64,000 nt of DNA from an uncultured Chlorobiota bacterium (GTDB lineage Bacteria > Bacteroidota > Ignavibacteria > UBA10030 > UBA6906). Location of the stretch: the NCBI GenBank assembly GCA_900696645.1, contig CAADGV010000021.1, forward strand, positions 124,001 through 188,000, read 5' to 3'. Position 1 is the stretch's first letter; each line of letters starts with the position of its first letter. Below are positions 44,436 through 52,979 of the stretch, piece by piece. The notes below the pieces were generated by a model. That model saw nothing but the letters and a program-made list of their open reading frames with translations. It was not told where the DNA came from and searched no databases. A program made the position numbers and the translations under genes.

Positions 44436-46169
44436 ATGAGTGACTACATCGTTACCGCCCGCAAATATCGTCCGATGAAGTTCGATGATGTTGAAGCGCA
44501 GGGTCACGTGACGCAAACGCTGAAGAATGCCATCAAGCAGAAACGCCTTGCGCATGCATATCTGTTTGCCGGGCCGCGCGGTGTCGGAAAGACCACGACC
44601 GCCCGCTTGCTTGCAAAGCTTGTCAACTGCCAGAATCCGACGAAGGACTTCGAACCTGACAATACATGCGAGATCTGCCGGGAGATTACGGAGGGAAGAA
44701 GCTTTGATGTTCTGGAAATTGACGGCGCCTCAAATCGCGGTGTAGAGGAAATCCGCAACCTGCGCGAGTCGGTACGGTACGCTCCCGCCAAGGGTGCATA
44801 CAAAGTGTACATCATCGACGAAGTACACATGCTGACAAAGGAGGCATTCAACGCGCTTCTTAAAACGCTCGAAGAGCCGCCGCCGCACGTGATGTTCATC
44901 TTTGCGACAACCGAAATCCACAAGCTTCCCGCTACAATCATTTCACGCTGCCAGCGATTCGATTTCCGCCGCATTTCGATTGAGGAGATCATGGCCAACC
45001 TCGGCAGCATTGCGAAGAAGGAAGGGCTGGAGATTGACAATGATGCGCTGCTGTTGATTGCAAAGAAGGGCGACGGGTCGATGCGCGACTCGCAGAGCAT
45101 CTTCGATCAGATTGTGGCCTTATGCGGCTCAACGATTGCGAAGGATCAGATTCTACAAGCTCTCAACATCGTCGATCAGGATTTCTATTTCCGTGTCACC
45201 GATCTCATCAAGACGAAAAACGCAAAAGGCGGGCTTGATCTCGTTCAGGATATCATGAATCGCGGCTACGACATCAAGGAGTTTCTGGGCGGGCTGACGG
45301 AACATCTCCGCAACATCTTGACGACAGTAACAACCGGATCGACCGCCTTCATTGAGGAATCCGACTTCTACAAACAGAAATATGTCGATGTCGCGAAACA
45401 GTTTTCCGTTGCCGACGTGCTGCGGTTGCTGAAGTTCGTAAACAGCACCGAAGCTGCCATCAAGTGGAGTGCCCAACCCCGTTTCAAGCTTGAGACGGAT
45501 ATTGTTCAGATGATTACAATGAACAGTGCTGCCGAAGTTGGAGAGGTTCTGAAAAGAATTGACGACTTGTCAAAAGGTATCCCGCAGGAGAAAAAAAAAC
45601 TCCATGAAGATAACCGCGCCCCGGTAGTTCGAGCCGCCGCGCCTCCCGTTGAAGAACGGCAGCCGGAAGCAGGATTTGTCTCTCCTCAAACGTCAACCAC
45701 AACATCACGATTTGCTGTACGCCCGACCTTCGTGCGTCCAGCGGCCCGGACGAAAAGCGACGAATCCCCTGCGCATGATGCTGCCATTCAGACATCACTT
45801 TCGGAAGGAGAAGTTGTTTCGCGATGGGATGAGTTTCTTGCCGAAGTTCGCCGTCAGCGTATTGCTGTGGGAACCGCGCTTGAATCGGCAGACCTGCTTG
45901 GTGTCAGCGGGATAACGATCCGTGTGCGGGCAAGTGATTTCACCGCCTCGTCGATAACCCGTAACCGGGAGTTACTGGCAACAATTATCCAAAGAGTATT
46001 CAATACGCGCGGCAGAATAGAAGTTGAAATCGGCCAGGAGAAGGAGTCGGCAGTATCTCCCGATACACATTCCGCTTCCTCGACCGAACTTCCGCCGCCT
46101 GACCGGTTGGAGAAGGAACATCCCGTCATCAAAGCAATGATCCGTGAACTTGGCGTCGAGCCGCTGTGA
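44436..46169 (+). CDS. dnaX: DNA polymerase III subunit tau/gamma
   Basis: 577 residues (tau). Clamp-loader motor domain with GPRGVGKTTTARLLAKLVNC, the zinc-knuckle Cys residues, VYIIDEVHMLTKEAFNALLK and the SRC motif ISRCQRFDF. Lys386-Lys387-Lys388 come from a run of nine A (45591-45599), preceded by CAGGAG. One extra A would give a stop after about 390 residues and one missing A a stop after about 396, both gamma-length proteins. The C-terminal tau-specific part has poor similarity but is open to 46169. Confidence 0.95.
   Translation: MSDYIVTARKYRPMKFDDVEAQGHVTQTLKNAIKQKRLAHAYLFAGPRGVGKTTTARLLAKLVNCQNPTKDFEPDNTCEICREITEGRSFDVLEIDGASNRGVEEIRNLRESVRYAPAKGAYKVYIIDEVHMLTKEAFNALLKTLEEPPPHVMFIFATTEIHKLPATIISRCQRFDFRRISIEEIMANLGSIAKKEGLEIDNDALLLIAKKGDGSMRDSQSIFDQIVALCGSTIAKDQILQALNIVDQDFYFRVTDLIKTKNAKGGLDLVQDIMNRGYDIKEFLGGLTEHLRNILTTVTTGSTAFIEESDFYKQKYVDVAKQFSVADVLRLLKFVNSTEAAIKWSAQPRFKLETDIVQMITMNSAAEVGEVLKRIDDLSKGIPQEKKKLHEDNRAPVVRAAAPPVEERQPEAGFVSPQTSTTTSRFAVRPTFVRPAARTKSDESPAHDAAIQTSLSEGEVVSRWDEFLAEVRRQRIAVGTALESADLLGVSGITIRVRASDFTASSITRNRELLATIIQRVFNTRGRIEVEIGQEKESAVSPDTHSASSTELPPPDRLEKEHPVIKAMIRELGVEPL
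45585..45599 (+). promoter_or_regulatory. Candidate slippage site in dnaX (A9 with upstream SD-like element)
   Basis: A9 in the AAA reading frame, directly after CAGGAG. Both +1 and -1 frames meet stop codons within 12 codons, giving gamma-sized proteins. Thermus dnaX uses an A9 run for the same purpose by transcriptional slippage; E. coli uses AAAAAAG with an SD-like stimulator. Confidence 0.6.
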
Positions 46170-46343
46170 TGCAAGGAATGTGAGGAAGGCCAAATGTCGT
46201 CACCCCATTCATTCTGCAATCAGCCTAATTTTGCCGTATTGTGAAGGTTCGGTGACGGTGAATGTGATCTTGAGCCTTGATTTTCAAGCCTCATTTTCTG
46301 ATTATGAAGCCACAAACTCAGGAGAGCCCTTACTGCAAGCATG

Positions 46344-46398
46344 ATACAGTGCTGTATGTAGTTCACTGTAAACTTAATCCGTCCGGCCAACAGGCCGG
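46344..46398. promoter_or_regulatory. Palindrome and hairpin upstream of the PorV-like gene
   Basis: Two symmetric elements lie in the 250-base gap 46170-46419. ATACAG-TG-CTGTAT (46344-46357) is a perfect 14-base palindrome suitable for a dimeric regulator. CCGGCC-AACA-GGCCGG (46383-46398) forms a GC-rich hairpin ending ten bases before the GAGAGGTGA ribosome binding site. The rest of the gap shows no gene. Confidence 0.4.
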
Positions 46399-46419
46399 TG
46401 TATTTTCGAGAGGTGAAAG

Positions 46420-47478
46420 ATGAAAGCTCGTTGGTGTGCAATCGTGTTGTTGATGTGTGCGGCCTCTTTCGGGGCAATGGCCGGTGGCACGAGTGTCGCA
46501 AAGTATGCCGGGGAATTTACCTCGATTGGAGTTGGAGGAAGGGCTCTCGGTATGGGCGGCGCATTTGTGGCGCTCGCCAATGATGTGACCGCGGGATATT
46601 GGAATCCGGCAGGACTCTCGCACATTATGTATCCGCAAGCGGCGCTAATGCACGAAGAACGGTTCGGAAGTGCCGTCAATTACGACTACGGTGCAATTGC
46701 ATTTCCGCAGGGGACCAATACGAGTTGGGGATTCAGCGTCATCCGCATTGGTGTTGATGATATTCAGGATACCCGCAACGCTGCAATTGATGCAAGCGGA
46801 CGTTTGGTTGATTACCAGACATACATTCAGAATCCGGAAAACTACCGGATTGACCCGAGCCGCGTTACGTACTTCAATGCGGCGGATTGGGCCTTCTTCT
46901 TTACCTATTCAAAAAAGCAATCGGAAGATTTCTCGTACGGAGCAAGCCTCAAGGTGATCCGTCGTGAATTGGGTGATGCGTCGGCAACAGGCTTGGGGCT
47001 CGACATCGGCGTATGGTACATGCCGATGGATAATGTCATGCTGGGCGTAAATCTTCAGGATATTACCACGACATTTCTTGCGTGGAATACCGGCACCAAC
47101 GAGCTGATTTCCCCGACAATGAAAATAGGCTCGGCATACTTCATCGAAGCATTCGGCGGGCGGTTTGCACCGGCAATTGATTTTGATATCCGTTTTGAGA
47201 ATCGCAAGTCGGCATCAACCTTCGCCCTCGGTCCGGTGAGTTTCGATGCGCATATCGGAACGGAGTTTCTGTTCAGGAATCTCGTCGCATTCCGTGTCGG
47301 CTACAATGATGTGAAACAGGTATCATTTGGCGCTGGGCTTCATCTCCCGAAACTCAGCATCGACTATTCGTTTGCGCGGTTCGCACAATCCGCCGGAGAT
47401 CGTCTTGACGATACCCACCGCATTTCGTTGATGTTCACGCTTGAAGCAGAACAGTTCAGGAGAGTGGACGGCTATTGA
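46420..47478 (+). CDS. PorV/PorQ-family outer-membrane protein
   Basis: 352 residues with signal peptide (MKARWCAIVLLMCAASFGAMA). The family hallmark GVGGRALGMGGAFVALANDVTAGYWNPAGL opens the barrel, and strands continue through SVIRIGVDDIQDTRNA and SYGASLKVIRRELG-type segments. It is a FadL-type barrel. In type IX secretion PorV shuttles cargo and PorQ helps attach it. Which role it has here is unresolved, since other T9SS genes are not in the window. A GAGAGGTGA ribosome binding site precedes the ATG. Confidence 0.88.
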   Translation: MKARWCAIVLLMCAASFGAMAGGTSVAKYAGEFTSIGVGGRALGMGGAFVALANDVTAGYWNPAGLSHIMYPQAALMHEERFGSAVNYDYGAIAFPQGTNTSWGFSVIRIGVDDIQDTRNAAIDASGRLVDYQTYIQNPENYRIDPSRVTYFNAADWAFFFTYSKKQSEDFSYGASLKVIRRELGDASATGLGLDIGVWYMPMDNVMLGVNLQDITTTFLAWNTGTNELISPTMKIGSAYFIEAFGGRFAPAIDFDIRFENRKSASTFALGPVSFDAHIGTEFLFRNLVAFRVGYNDVKQVSFGAGLHLPKLSIDYSFARFAQSAGDRLDDTHRISLMFTLEAEQFRRVDGY

Positions 47479-47502
47479 GTTTGATGGTGTTGCGATGATG
47501 AG

Positions 47503-47533
47503 AGGTGTGTTCAGGGATTGAGCACACCTTTTC
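47503..47533 (+). terminator. Intrinsic terminator after the PorV-like gene
   Basis: AGGTGTG (47503-47509) pairs with CACACCT (47523-47529), followed by TTTTCTG; it lies between the convergent barrel and cyclase genes. Confidence 0.65.
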
Positions 47534-47553
47534 TGTTTCAGGAGGAGAAAGGG

Positions 47554-49743
47554 CTACTTTGTTGTCAATTCGAATACCCCGCTCCAATCGGCAGGAGGCG
47601 GATTGCGCTTGAAGAAGCCTGCGCGTTCAGTGTACAACTGTGAAGGGTAGTCGTCTTTCCGAAGCATTGCCGCTTCGCTGAATTTTCGTTCCGCTTCGTC
47701 CCACTTTCTCAATCTGTACAGATGCAATCCTTCCGTGAAGAGTTGAACAAATCTCTCCAGCGCAGGATCAAGGTCCGCATCCCGTTGTTGAATCAACTCG
47801 AATGTTCGTACGGGTTCCGAGCGTCCCTTTACGGAGAGCAGGTCGAGTTCACGTCCGAGTATACTGTGTTTCACAGCCTCATACGTTGTCTCGCTGACGA
47901 TGATCCCCGTTCGATACACTTTATTTGCTCCCTCAAGGCGTGAGGCAATGTTGACACTATCCCCAATAACAGTATAATCGAACTTCTCCGCGCCACCCAT
48001 GTTGCCGACAACCATTTCACCCGTGTTAATCCCGATGCGCGTGTAGATCATCGGTCTGCCGTCCTGTTTCCAGCGATTCCGGATTTCCGCCAGTTTGTTC
48101 TGCATTTCCAAAGCTGCGGCACATGCGCGCAATGCGTGATCTTCTTGCGATAGCGGCGCCCCCCAGAATGCGATCACCGCATCGCCAAAAAACTTGTCGA
48201 GTGTGCCGTTGTTGCGGAGAATAATGCTGCTCATTTCCCCGAAATACTCGTTCAACAATGCAACAAGCGCATCGGACTCCATTTTCTCGGAAATCGAGGT
48301 GAAGCCTTCAATATCACTGAACATGACAGTAAGCTGCTTGCGTTCTCCCCCCAACTTCAGCTTCTCCGGGTTGGCTATCAGCTCATCAACAACGGTCGGA
48401 TTGACGTAGGTGCTGAACATTGTTTTGATCATGAGCCGCTGCTTGCGCTCGGTGACGAAGTGATACCCCGTGCTGGCGACATATCCGCCAAGCACTGCCA
48501 CAATGGGGCTGATTGCCGCCATGACAAATTGAGAGTGGATAAACAGCCAGAGCGTTGCTACTGCAATCACCGCAAGTTCGAACATCAGAAACAGGAAACC
48601 GAATAACTCGAAGACAAAGTGCCGCTTGCTTCGTCCGCTTCTCAGGGCGGATGTGACATAGAATGTGAAGAGCGAAAAGAACAGAACAAGAAGAATCTCC
48701 GATCGGGCTGACTGCTTGTACAGAAAGTTGTTCCGGAAGATGCTCTCGATAACATTGGCGTGTATTTCCACACCATACATGAGATTGTCGCCGCGTTGCA
48801 ACCCTTGTGCAATTGAGACAGGAAAGAGATCATGATCTTCGGGAAGTGTCGAACCGACAAGAACAATCTTGTCCGTAAACGTGCCGTCATAGAGGTACCC
48901 GTAGTCGGGGTCGCTGAACGTATTAATCGATTCGCCCGTTTCCGTTTCCTCGTTGGTGACGATGTCTTCGTCATCGATAACATCCGCAAACTTGACACGG
49001 CGAAATGTGCCGCTGGGTCCGAAGAAATTGATAAGCAGGGAGGAAGGATCGTATTGCGGAATCATTCTTCCGGCATACGTGAACCGTTTCTCTTCAACCG
49101 TTGCAACGTGCAGGGGAGGCAGCCCGAAGTATTTGTTGAGAACGGCAAAGCCGAATGTCGGTACGCGTACAGTGTCGTGCCGCCTGATGTGTGTTGCCTC
49201 CCAGAACGGGCTGTAGCGCCTGTACACGCCATCCGGGTCGTTACGGATATTGACGAGCCCGAGTGAACTATCCACCGTGAAGAAAATGTTGCCAAAGTGT
49301 TCATCGGCTTCAACCAATGTATAGTCCTGCTGCTTCGTTTCCAGCTTGCCGGCCAGAATAACAATGCCTGTTTCGCGAATTGCCGCCCGCAGATCGTCGT
49401 CGTTCTCCGGAGACTGTATCTCCGCTTCGCTCAGGATGATATCGATTCCGACGGCTTTTGCACCGGCCGCCTTCAGATTGCGAACAAGGCGGGCATAGTA
49501 CGAGCGGGGCCACGGCCAGCGGTCGGGCAGCGACCTGTACGACTCATCGTTGACTTCCACAATCACGACATGACTGGATTCACGCAAGCCGGGATATGCA
49601 CCGCGTGCCTGAAAGCGGTAGTCCAGGGTTGCCATCTCAAGCCGTTGCACAACTCCCAGTTGGAGTATATCGTCATGTGTGAGAATGATGGTGAGAACGG
49701 CGACAACAATGGCGACGAGTAGTTTTCTGACCTGCGGGTTCAT
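47554..49743 (-). CDS. CHASE2-domain class III adenylate cyclase
   Basis: 729 residues. One N-terminal helix, then an extracytoplasmic CHASE2 sensor (about 30-340), three transmembrane helices (about 348-425), then a class III cyclase domain (about 465-650) and a short helical tail. Catalytic residues: metal Asp477 and Asp521, purine-selecting Lys517 with Thr591 (class IIIb adenylate type), transition-state Asn598 and Arg602. It would make cAMP in response to an envelope signal. It starts six bases after the large barrel gene, so it is probably co-translated with it. Adenylate over guanylate specificity is inferred from the Lys/Thr pair. Confidence 0.93.
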   Translation of the reverse strand: MNPQVRKLLVAIVVAVLTIILTHDDILQLGVVQRLEMATLDYRFQARGAYPGLRESSHVVIVEVNDESYRSLPDRWPWPRSYYARLVRNLKAAGAKAVGIDIILSEAEIQSPENDDDLRAAIRETGIVILAGKLETKQQDYTLVEADEHFGNIFFTVDSSLGLVNIRNDPDGVYRRYSPFWEATHIRRHDTVRVPTFGFAVLNKYFGLPPLHVATVEEKRFTYAGRMIPQYDPSSLLINFFGPSGTFRRVKFADVIDDEDIVTNEETETGESINTFSDPDYGYLYDGTFTDKIVLVGSTLPEDHDLFPVSIAQGLQRGDNLMYGVEIHANVIESIFRNNFLYKQSARSEILLVLFFSLFTFYVTSALRSGRSKRHFVFELFGFLFLMFELAVIAVATLWLFIHSQFVMAAISPIVAVLGGYVASTGYHFVTERKQRLMIKTMFSTYVNPTVVDELIANPEKLKLGGERKQLTVMFSDIEGFTSISEKMESDALVALLNEYFGEMSSIILRNNGTLDKFFGDAVIAFWGAPLSQEDHALRACAAALEMQNKLAEIRNRWKQDGRPMIYTRIGINTGEMVVGNMGGAEKFDYTVIGDSVNIASRLEGANKVYRTGIIVSETTYEAVKHSILGRELDLLSVKGRSEPVRTFELIQQRDADLDPALERFVQLFTEGLHLYRLRKWDEAERKFSEAAMLRKDDYPSQLYTERAGFFKRNPPPADWSGVFELTTK

Positions 49744-49749
49744 TGCACG

Positions 49750-52188
49750 TCAGAAATCGAAGCGGTATTTGACGCTCCAGAAATCATCGTTCGGAAGGCC
49801 TATGTTGCCAAAGAGGCTGTACTGGAGGATGATGTTCATTGCCCGTGCCACAGCCCATTGAGCAGACAGATCGAATGTGACCCGCTTGAAATCGCCAAAT
49901 GTCGGACTGACGGTGCAGGAAATTGACGCAACGTCATCTGGAAGTGTGTACACACCGTTGGCGAACACGTTTGTATACCGCAGCCGCATGCGCGCCCCGA
50001 ACGGTCCGGGATAATTATTGTAATTGTGCGTGAACCCCATTGTGGTTTGAAGCGGTATCCGGTATCGCGTATTGAGATTCAAGGCCACGGAGGTGTTGCG
50101 CACGTCGAGGTTTTGCGGCGTGTAATCATTCCGTTTTGACCCGGACAGACTGATGGATGCGGTATGTGATGCGTGGAAGTTGAACCGCTGAGCAAGAAGA
50201 ACAAAAAGCCTGTTCGTCTGATCGTCCACTGCGCCGATCACGAATCGTGGAGAAAGGTTGTTGATGTTTCGATAATGTGTGAAACCCACGGCTATGCTCG
50301 GTAAGATCGAACGCGGATCGTAGTTGACAGCAACATTGTACGTTGTAAAGTGGGTTGTTACCGCTTTTGATTTGCTGGTATTGTCCGAAAGACGCTCGTA
50401 CCCGAGAGTGATGAAGAGATTCTGAGCCGGAAGCTTGATCCGATCGGTGATATTAAAGCCCGCTATGTCCGTTCGCAGGAACGTCTGTCCGAATGAATTG
50501 TAGTCGCTTCCCCGAAACTGGTAGTTGATTCTGAATGCGTTATCGAAGTAGTTCAGGGCAAGGCCCACGTCGTACGCAACAGTTGAGAGTTTTTTGAACG
50601 ACAGAGGCCGGAGGTTATCGTTAACCGTAATGAAACTCTTCAGAATATCCCGCGCATTTTTGATGGCAGCCGCATCCTTCTTGTACACCGAGTCGATATA
50701 CGCATCGGTGAAGCTGCCGCTTGAAATATCATTATTGTATGCGCTGAATGCAAACTGTCCGGTTAACTCAATTCTGCTGTTATCGAAGCGCGACAACAAA
50801 TCCGCTCCCAGCACAAGATTTTCCTTCGGTCTCGTTCCGTACCGGATTGAGTTTATGTCGTCTTTTGACTTCAGCCAGGTGAAGCCAATCTGGTATGTCT
50901 CGCCCGATCCGAAACTCGGCCGCACAGCAAAAAGGCTGCGCGAGTAGGTTCCGTAATTGTACTTTCCCCAGAGAAGCGAATCGATTTTTGCATAGGCCGC
51001 CAGGGAGTCGATCTGCTGTTCGTACGCAAGCTGTTCGATGGGAATAACTTTCAGCAGAGTTCCCTCAACATCCCGGACTGTTCTTCCGGCTGCAACTTCC
51101 ACGTTGAATTTACCGAGCCTGATTGCAGAATTCAGCCCGCGGACTCGTTTTCCATTCAAGATCAGACTTGGAAAGTACGGGTAACTGTCGCCGTATCCAA
51201 CAAGAAGCCATTTCGATTCCAATCCGGCATAGTATCTGTTCTGCGGCTGTCGATTCAAGCGTTCATCCGATGTGACGAAGGCATTAGCATTGAAACGCCA
51301 CGCCCCCTGGCTGCCGTTGAAGCGGAAGTTGCCCCGATTGTACCACGTTTCTTCGCGGTTCACTTTCTCGCGCCTGAGCTCAAGGTCAACCGATCCTGTT
51401 GACACAAATGCTGTACCTCCCCGTTCGGGTGGTTGTCCCTCTGCAAGCACATTGAATGACGTTGTGACCTGCCGGTGCAACAATCCCTGGCGGTTGTACA
51501 ACAGCACCGAAGCCGTGTAACGTCCCGGCTTGAGAGTGACTCCATGATTGGCCGGAACATACACGAGAATGTCATCGCTGATAACAATATGGCGCGTAAC
51601 ATTTGTATTGTTCAGAAAGAGTTGTGTCGCCCTCTTGACAACCATCGTATCCGCCCTGTACAGCGAAACGGAAATCAGCACATCGTTCGTCTCATAGGAT
51701 GCGTTTGGTTCAGGACTGAGGAACACCGCCTGCACATCATCTTCCTTCTTCATAACAGGAAGCTGAAGGGTTTTCCCGGGTGCATTGGAAAGCGGGTCGG
51801 GGTTTTCGCTTACAGGGTATGATTCAAGCTGCCCCGAACGATTCACGAGCACGATATAGTATTCAAGAAACGGCGGTGATACATGTCTGGGAGGAACTCG
51901 TGCTATTGCCGTGTTTCCCATCAGTTCCATCTCCACTCTTGTCCAGCCCGACTCGGTGAATGAGCGGTAGAGAAAGTACACACGTTCGATCGTTTCTCCA
52001 TGCCGCAGCTCGGCACGGACTACCAACGGTGATTCGCTAACAGCCTCAGATGGCGAGAACGAAGAGATGCTCGTTGAAACCTGGGCCTGTAGCGATGAAG
52101 CACAGACGAGAAGAGAACAGAGCAGGAACAGAGTATGCAGAACACGGCAACGGCACCTCGATAGGGTCGGCGAAAAGCCAATTGTCAT
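49750..52188 (-). CDS. Large outer-membrane beta-barrel protein of the CHASE2 cluster
   Basis: About 812 residues from the ATG at 52188 (a TTG at 52197 is the extended reading). Signal peptide LHTLFLLCSLLVCASSLQAQ. The first 270 residues have repeated beta-sandwich-like periplasmic segments. From about 285 onward alternating strands make a large barrel that closes SVKYRFDF (terminal Phe). No TonB box or plug motif was found. No ribosome binding site is evident, and a terminator ends 24 bases upstream. Partner or substrate is unknown. Confidence 0.75.
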   Translation of the reverse strand: MTIGFSPTLSRCRCRVLHTLFLLCSLLVCASSLQAQVSTSISSFSPSEAVSESPLVVRAELRHGETIERVYFLYRSFTESGWTRVEMELMGNTAIARVPPRHVSPPFLEYYIVLVNRSGQLESYPVSENPDPLSNAPGKTLQLPVMKKEDDVQAVFLSPEPNASYETNDVLISVSLYRADTMVVKRATQLFLNNTNVTRHIVISDDILVYVPANHGVTLKPGRYTASVLLYNRQGLLHRQVTTSFNVLAEGQPPERGGTAFVSTGSVDLELRREKVNREETWYNRGNFRFNGSQGAWRFNANAFVTSDERLNRQPQNRYYAGLESKWLLVGYGDSYPYFPSLILNGKRVRGLNSAIRLGKFNVEVAAGRTVRDVEGTLLKVIPIEQLAYEQQIDSLAAYAKIDSLLWGKYNYGTYSRSLFAVRPSFGSGETYQIGFTWLKSKDDINSIRYGTRPKENLVLGADLLSRFDNSRIELTGQFAFSAYNNDISSGSFTDAYIDSVYKKDAAAIKNARDILKSFITVNDNLRPLSFKKLSTVAYDVGLALNYFDNAFRINYQFRGSDYNSFGQTFLRTDIAGFNITDRIKLPAQNLFITLGYERLSDNTSKSKAVTTHFTTYNVAVNYDPRSILPSIAVGFTHYRNINNLSPRFVIGAVDDQTNRLFVLLAQRFNFHASHTASISLSGSKRNDYTPQNLDVRNTSVALNLNTRYRIPLQTTMGFTHNYNNYPGPFGARMRLRYTNVFANGVYTLPDDVASISCTVSPTFGDFKRVTFDLSAQWAVARAMNIILQYSLFGNIGLPNDDFWSVKYRFDF

Positions 52189-52211
52189 TGTATCCAAGCG
52201 GAGAATGATTC

Positions 52212-52248
52212 AAAAAAAAGCCCTGCAGAACATCACATCCACAGGGCT
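52212..52248 (-). terminator. Strong intrinsic terminator between fecR-like and barrel genes
   Basis: On the minus strand AGCCCTG (52248-52242) and CAGGGCT (52225-52219) form a stem followed by eight T (plus-strand A8 at 52212-52219). It ends 24 bases before the barrel ATG, leaving almost no room for a separate promoter. Confidence 0.8.
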
Positions 52249-52267
52249 ACTTGCGTGTGAACGTCAC

Positions 52268-52963
52268 TTATCTGAATTTGATTTCGATATTCTTCTTGTT
52301 GCCCCCGCCATCTTTCAACTCGATATCAAGTCTGCCATCCTGCTCTCCTGTACGCGAGGAAAGCTCGGCGGCTACTTTTTCTTCGGGTGTTGAAGGGCGG
52401 ACTTGCAAAGTGCCATCGGGATAGGAAAGTCCCGTAAACCCACCGCCTACATCGACAGCTCGCGATGAAACCTTGCTTGAAAGTACAACCAGTCCGTCGA
52501 GGACGATCAACTTGTCCAACGAATCCGAGGCGCTGAATTGTCCGCTTGTTCCCCGCACCGACGCAACAGAAGTCGGCGACGAAAAGCGGAAGCCCTCACC
52601 CTGCTGCTGCTTCTTGATGCTGAAGCCGATAACGCCACGCTCGAACTCCGTCGATTTCAGGGTTGAAGTTCCATCCTTCAGATCGTTAAGCAGAACCTCG
52701 GTCTTTTCCCGCACGCGCAACATGCTGTTATCCTTGAATTTGATTACCGCGATCGATTTCTCGCCGGTTTTCAAACGTTCGCCCGACGAAAGCATTTCAC
52801 CCCGCTTGGCTGCCTGCCAGGCTTTGTCGGGTTGTTTGCGCGTAACGTCGAGAATAACTCTGCTGATAAGCGCGATTGTTGTATTCTGTGTCGGGGGAGG
52901 AACTGCGCCCGGAAGCACACAGAGCATCACCAAAATCAAGCCTGCTAAACCTGTTGTTTTCAT
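52268..52963 (-). CDS. FecR-domain secreted protein
   Basis: 231 residues from the ATG at 52963 after GGGGAG. Signal peptide MKTTGLAGLILVMLCVLPG. The FecR core spans about residues 55-150: KRGEMLSSGERLKTGEKSIAVIKFKDNSMLRVREKTEV, then the FSSPTSVASVRGTSGQF motif. Unlike true FecR it lacks the anti-sigma N-terminus. Secreted FecR proteins commonly neighbour CHASE2 sensors, as here. Role: probable periplasmic ligand or scaffold for the sensor (inference). Confidence 0.85.
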   Translation of the reverse strand: MKTTGLAGLILVMLCVLPGAVPPPTQNTTIALISRVILDVTRKQPDKAWQAAKRGEMLSSGERLKTGEKSIAVIKFKDNSMLRVREKTEVLLNDLKDGTSTLKSTEFERGVIGFSIKKQQQGEGFRFSSPTSVASVRGTSGQFSASDSLDKLIVLDGLVVLSSKVSSRAVDVGGGFTGLSYPDGTLQVRPSTPEEKVAAELSSRTGEQDGRLDIELKDGGGNKKNIEIKFR

Positions 52964-52979
52964 TGTCAGACTCCCCTGA

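Noticed and set aside
43377-44555. 392-codon antisense frame across lon and the dnaX start
   Set aside because: It lies over the intact, well-conserved Lon protease domain and shows no family motif.
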